Of a stretch of DNA of 64,000 nucleotides, positions 59,076-64,000 are shown one piece after another; the stretch's first letter is position 1; the number at the start of each line of letters is the position of its first letter. The stretch is taken from contig OV121088.1 of assembly GCA_921293015.1 (NCBI GenBank), positions 33,145,645-33,209,644 of the forward strand, in the 5' to 3' direction. A program made the position numbers and the translations under genes. Origin of the DNA: Phorcus lineatus (Eukaryota; Mollusca; Gastropoda; Trochida; Trochidae). The notes under the pieces were generated by a model. The model worked only from the letters and a program-made list of their open reading frames with translations, did not search any database and was not told the origin of the DNA.

Positions 59076-59758
59076 CCATCAAGATTGTATAAATTTTTTC
59101 GGATCCTTCTTTAAATTTACATTATGCATTTAGCAAGACTTGATGTGCTAACATTGAATCACAAATCAAATTTAGAAAAAAATGCTTTGCTTGATAATAA
59201 GAAAAGGGTAATATCTGGTAAAAAATGGTACATTGTTACAGAGTCTCAATCTTTCTGACACTTTTACCATCGCTTTGATTTGCTGGTCATATTACTAGCA
59301 GAAGACAATACAAATATAATTGACCAGTTATGTTGTACTGATGTTTAGATTAGCTTTCTGATGTCCTATTCGCACAAGATTAATCCTATTCTGTCAAAAC
59401 ACTGTCAATATTTCTCATACAAGAGTAGGAGTCAAACAAGGGTGGTTATTGAGTCCAGTTCACTTCCAATCCTTATGAATAAATTTTCTATTAAACTCCA
59501 ACAGTATTTCCTTTTAATTTATGGTTGATTAATTTAAGAAATTTGAAATCCTATAACAAATTGTCAACAAACAAGATAATTTTAGTCAATTTAATAAAGT
59601 TTTAATTAATCCGAAAGTCTTATTTAAGATGGTTCCTTTCATGATATTTATGATAACCATGAATATATGACTTTTGATTTACAGTGATGTTGTAGATAAT
59701 GTTAACATAAGTTAACTCTGTCATCCTGACCCTAGAGCTAAAACCTTAAATAGTCATA

Positions 59759-60145
59759 TTAAAGAGGCAGCTACATATTTTTAAAAAGATAAAGTGAACA
59801 CATGAAAGCAAAAATAAATGTTACCAATTGAAAGAAAATTATTTTGATTAAAAAACATAGTGTAAAATTTAAAGTACCAGGATCGTTTACACTTTATGAA
59901 ACCGTTTCCACCTCAAATGATTAAAAAGTGATTACACTAAAATGGACACTAGTAGTTTTTGCTCAATATTTGATATCATCCTGCACGACTATTGATGGTC
60001 ATTTTGAGTAATGAAATGTTTTTCCCCCTCTGAAAATAACACATTTGGCAGAACCTGTCGTTCATTGTGAAAATTTGAAGAAATAAAATTTTCAATGTGT
60101 TACTGCTAAGTTGTAATGATTTTTAAACTTAAAGTTTTTGCAGCA
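59759..60145 (+). repeat. Second dispersed repeat family, copy G
   Basis: Begins TTAAAGAGGCAGCT and contains ATAAAGTGAACA, AAAAATAAATGTTACCAATT, CACTAAAATGGACA, ATAACACATTTGGCA and GAAGAAATAAAATTTT, all in the order seen in copy F near 47.7 kb. Confidence 0.7.
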
Positions 60146-63100
60146 GCAGGAAATTATAGGCTTCTAATCATATTTGATATCAAATTATAATAAGTTTTTT
60201 CTGCTTCCTGATTTGCTTGCAAAAGGGAAGTGTATGTTTATGCTGCTGGCCCTATCAATGCCAGTATGTATACAGATTAAAAATGGGAAAAATGATATCA
60301 AAACTCAATATCATATGTTACATCAGAATGTTAATATCAAGCTTACATATTCTGTATGCTCTTTGCTTTAAACTTGAATCTTATTACACTTTACCTGTTT
60401 GCTCATTTTAGGTTTATGGATTATTTTCAATACCTCATGCAGAATGACGAGAAAGATTCACATATCACATAGAGTATCTACAGTTAATAACTGTTTCATC
60501 TTCCTATGTATATTTGCCAAGCAATTACCCCTTCCCTTTGAATCTCATTCACATGCGAGTTCAAAGTCTCCTTTCATCTTCCCTGTGACATGTGATGCAA
60601 GGAGCTTCTTCCCAGAACCCTGCCAGGAGTTTGATCAGTAAATCATATGGTCAGCAAGATGTCCAGCTGAGGTCAGCCAATCAGATGGAAGGGATGATAA
60701 CTCCCTGGGTGTAGTAACGGCTCTTGAAGTGAGATAACAGAAACATATTCCCTGCTGAGAGATAACAGTATGTCTCATTACCCAGGGAGGTACAGTGGGG
60801 GCTGAGTTTGGAGAAAGAGAGGGGGAGGGAGCATTTGTGGGGGAGGGAAGGCAGGTGGAGGAGTGGAGAAGAGGGTGGGGGAGAGCAAACTGAGAGGAGA
60901 TTGATTAGGAAAGTCGGTTAACACAAAGCTAGACTAACACAAAATTTTTATGAATTTTACAAAAAATTTACCATTATGAGACTTTTTGTCTTAAAGACAC
61001 TTTACATTTTTTTAATGTTCAATTTGCCATCTATAATAAAAGAACATCTTTACTTTACAGGGTTCAACATCACATTACAAGAGCCGATAGACTAACATAT
61101 AGTCCCTGAAAAAAAGATTTCACTAAAAATGTATTGTTCAATATTTGGTATGAAATAATATAAAATAAGGAGTCCTGTACAATTCTTAATTTCAGGCTGA
61201 GGCAACTGGACTTTCCAACATTTCCTAGACTTAAGAAGGCTCCTTTGATATTTTGCCATAGGGTCTGGATGACAGACTAGGAATCGATTATCAGTATTTG
61301 TAGAAAACTGTGTCACTATATAGAAGCAGTTTCTGAGATTTTTTAGGGACATTTTAGTGTGGACACCTTTTATTATTTCAAGGTAGGGAAATGGATCAAC
61401 CGAACCTTGTACTTTTGGTTGCATTTGGTCATGTTTCTTTTTAATTTTGTGTTACCTCTTTATTGATGTAAGAGGCATGCTAAAGCTTCTTAATAATAAT
61501 TTATTGGTTTTGTACTTATTAGACTAAATATATCATCTAAAATCTAAAATTGCTAAATGGTGTCCTAGACTGTAGACTACCTTAACACTTTTTATATAAT
61601 CATTTCAAGGTTTTGATTCTGAGTCAGCAGTTTTCAGAGAAATTTATTGTGTCATTGATTGAGATAAATCGTTTGATCAGACAGGGTATGTAAAATGCTT
61701 TTGATTTCTAACTGCGAAAATCATGGTGAATAGAAAATCATTATAATTATCGTTTGTTCTTTGTTGGTTTTAATTATACATGCACTTCTGATCACAGCAT
61801 TTCCATTTCATTTCAAGACTGATGATGTCATAATTTGGTAATATAACCCCTGAATATAGGACAATGAAGAAGAACTCATCACAAACGGTATTACACTGAA
61901 CAGGAGCCCTCAGAGAAAACATCCTCATTTCAACAACACCTTTCAACAAACCTTTGTGACCGTGATATCTCACACACCTTTTATTACCTTTCAAGCCAAG
62001 GAAAATGTGAAATATGTTTTTGTAAAATGACCAAATTAAAAACATTAAGGCATAAACAAATCTAGAAGTTTCTTATTGAAGTATTTAAAAAAAATTCTTC
62101 TCAACAACTCAAAGAGAAAACAAATCCACTGTTACGGAACAATTAAGAACCCACTTAAAAATAGTAATACACTCTCAATATATTTAACTAAAACCTTTGC
62201 ATGAATTCAACCACCATGATTTGAATATCTTCAAAGAGAAAAGAAATCCCCTGTTAATGTTTACTAATGTAACATTTTCAAAATGTTTAACTAAAAACCT
62301 TTCTCGAACTCGACCAGCAAATTTGAACATCTTCAAAGACAATTTAAAGAATAAACAAATACCCTGTTACATCACCTGAAAAATGAAAGAGTAAACAAAT
62401 CCCCCATTACAACACCTGAAGATTCCCTCAAGAATGAGCGGTACAGGCGCAGAGGTGAGGTCAATGGACTTTTCTGTGGTTATGTCACACCACTTAGCTG
62501 ACCGATTGACCACATCTGACCGCTGGTCAAGCATGAATAATGCGTCTGGAGGAGATAGTTGCCTATCTTTAAGAGGACCAGGGGTCATTTCAGAGGAACC
62601 TCTTTAGGCCAGATAAAGGAAGGAGGGGAAAGGAGTGGAACAGGAGATATGAATGGAAAGGAATAAATTTTTAAAAACCCGGCTTGATATGACAAAGAAA
62701 TCTTAGCAAATAGCCAATTTGAGCAGGAAAATGCTTGCAAGTGTTCATACTTGTATAAACTTAATTTCGTAACGTCATATCATATTTAGCCACACACATA
62801 GACAGAACCATTTGTAAACCAGTTATGTGTTTCTTCTTATAGAATCATTTTGTTCATTGCCACTGGTGAAAGTACGGTAAATAAACAATGAACATACATT
62901 TGATATAGAATAACTATTGTTGTCAATATATTTTAAAGGTTGACTTTCTCGTGATAAATAAGGGAGCTCTTTCAAAAGCTACAACCAATCGTCTTTCGAC
63001 ACACAGAAGGCAATGCACTTGCGGCTATTGCAGAGGGATCGGCCTTGGAGATACCGCTAAGGTTATCAACAGTTTCCAGCTTGGTTCCTCAACAAGTTTT

Positions 63101-63289
63101 AGAACTGTGTGTTGTTTAATCACATTCCGTTCTTGTACCACCAGTAATGTGTATATTTATTCATAAGAATTGACTTCAAAATTCATTAAGTTCATGAAGG
63201 TAAACAATAAAAAACCGCTGTGCACACTCCGCTTGAAACCTCATCTTCAGAAGGTCAAAACATCTCATTATGCAACCCTGTCATTCTTA
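60146..63289. other. Noncoding, mixed composition
   Basis: Short ORFs at 60174-60641, 61092-61424, 61770-62045 and 62951-63166 show no domain I recognise. The stretches 60540-60790 and 62430-62640 are more balanced and may be regulatory; the second holds AGATAA, TGTGGTTATG and several TGACC words. A purine-rich run lies at 60795-60890. Confidence 0.45.
60795..60890 (+). repeat. Purine-rich (GA/G) tract
   Basis: Nearly uninterrupted purines, such as GGAGAAAGAGAGGGGGAGGG and AGAAGAGGGTGGGGGAGAG. It may form unusual structures but codes for nothing. Confidence 0.85.
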
Positions 63290-63503
63290 GTCAAATAAGA
63301 ACAATCGCGTAAAAAAGCTTAAATCACTGGTGGCCATTTTTGTGTGAACACCTTTGATCATGGGAAATGGATTCACATAGCTTAATCAATCATGGTAAAT
63401 TTGTTTTAAAACTGATCCTTGTGACTAAAAAAACATTGTCTTGCAATTGACTTTCATTTCCAGAGATCACTTTATTCATCTACGATGCTACTGCAGTTCC
63501 CCT
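63290..63503 (-). repeat. Second dispersed repeat family, copy I (reverse)
   Basis: Matches copy H (CCATTTTTGTG.GAACACC, GATTCACAT.GCTTAAT, ATTGTCTTGCAATTG, GATCACTTTATTCATC). Read on the minus strand its end is TTAAAGGGGAACTGCAG, so it too borders a TTAA-containing word. Confidence 0.7.
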
Positions 63504-63559
63504 TTAAACATAGTGTTTGTTTTTGTTTTGTTTTTTTCTTTTTTTTAAACATAGTGTTT
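63503..63559 (-). mobile_element. T-rich insertion between 16-bp direct repeats
   Basis: TTTAAACATAGTGTTT occurs at 63503-63518 and 63544-63559 around a 25-base T-rich tract. The pattern suits a retrotransposed poly-A tail with almost no body on the minus strand, or a slippage duplication. Confidence 0.4.
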
Positions 63560-64000
63560 AACCAGATTTTGTAATCCTTTGGAGAGAGTGTCTTGGAAAC
63601 TTGAAACAATTACAATTCCAAAATGGACGTGACCATATTCAGGAAAGGTGATTGTATCTATTTCTTAATTCTCTTTTGTCTGTTTGTCCATGATGTGGTA
63701 ATGATCAATTTGAAACATATTTAACACATTTGACACATTTATGTGTAAGAGCATTGTTTTTGTTATTCAAGAGTTGTATGTAAGTTGTGACAAAATTAAT
63801 CTGTGTTCGACTATTAAAGCGTTAAAGCTTGTTCTTCATCACTCAGGAAATAATATTCCCAATAAACAACAAATCATGGTACACATGATATCATGAATAT
63901 GAGAGATTTATACAAAAAGATCTATATTTTCAGTATTTCATAGCTATGTGGTAGTTTTGACAAATATTATCATCATCTGTGTTTGACTACCAAACCAATA
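63560..64000. other. Noncoding, AT-rich
   Basis: Nothing is supported here. Confidence 0.6.

Noticed and set aside
62951..63166. 71-residue ORF with CTCGYC motif
   Set aside because: The two-Cys-type motif alone is weak; no domain, splice context or ortholog could be recognised.
1..64000. CRISPR, prokaryotic defence or biosynthetic cluster
   Set aside because: Spliced gene structure, animal transposons and absence of dense ORFs exclude a bacterial or phage origin.

Overview
This window looks like AT-rich nuclear DNA from an animal, most likely an invertebrate. It has long spliceosomal introns with GT-AG borders, no dense operon-like coding, many short interspersed repeats and microsatellites, and remnants of several eukaryotic transposon classes. 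I cannot fix the species. A single MXD-type gene, TTAA-flanked MITEs and the repeat style would suit a marine deuterostome or a lophotrochozoan, but that is inference.

Only one host gene can be reconstructed with confidence. It is a six-exon MXD (MAD/MXI1 family) transcriptional repressor on the + strand, 6212-10863. The splice phases agree throughout and give a 205-residue protein with an N-terminal SIN3-interaction helix, a bHLH domain and a leucine zipper. Its promoter lies in a CpG-richer patch at about 5880-6211. The 6 kb upstream holds eight CACGTG E-boxes, the sequence MYC/MAX/MXD dimers bind, whereas I noticed only about two in the other 58 kb. A 3' UTR probably runs to about 12.2 kb.

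The other large ORF is an uninterrupted 664-residue piggyBac-type transposase on the - strand (41096-39102). It has the DDD triad and a C-terminal Cys/His cluster. It sits inside a block of unusual composition at about 37.3-43.7 kb, which has CCCTT-type ends beside CTAA/TTAA and tandem arrays of about 60, 80 and 150-200 bp on its flanks. Other mobile DNA includes a 5'-truncated LINE 3' end with a perfect 17-bp target-site duplication (45470-46252), a Tc1/mariner transposase fossil (15541-16243), at least five copies of a TTAA-flanked MITE (one with perfect 15-bp ends), four copies of a second dispersed family, two foldback elements, tRNA-like SINE pieces and several degenerate tandem repeats.

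The rest (about 12-37 kb, 43.7-64 kb) is AT-rich noncoding DNA. It could be intergenic or the introns of a larger gene; a 27-nt candidate microexon at 34236-34262 hints at the latter. A few patches of higher complexity look like possible conserved noncoding elements. I see no prokaryotic system, CRISPR array, rRNA or convincing functional tRNA. Most short ORFs here are chance openings in AT-rich DNA, some starting at non-ATG codons.
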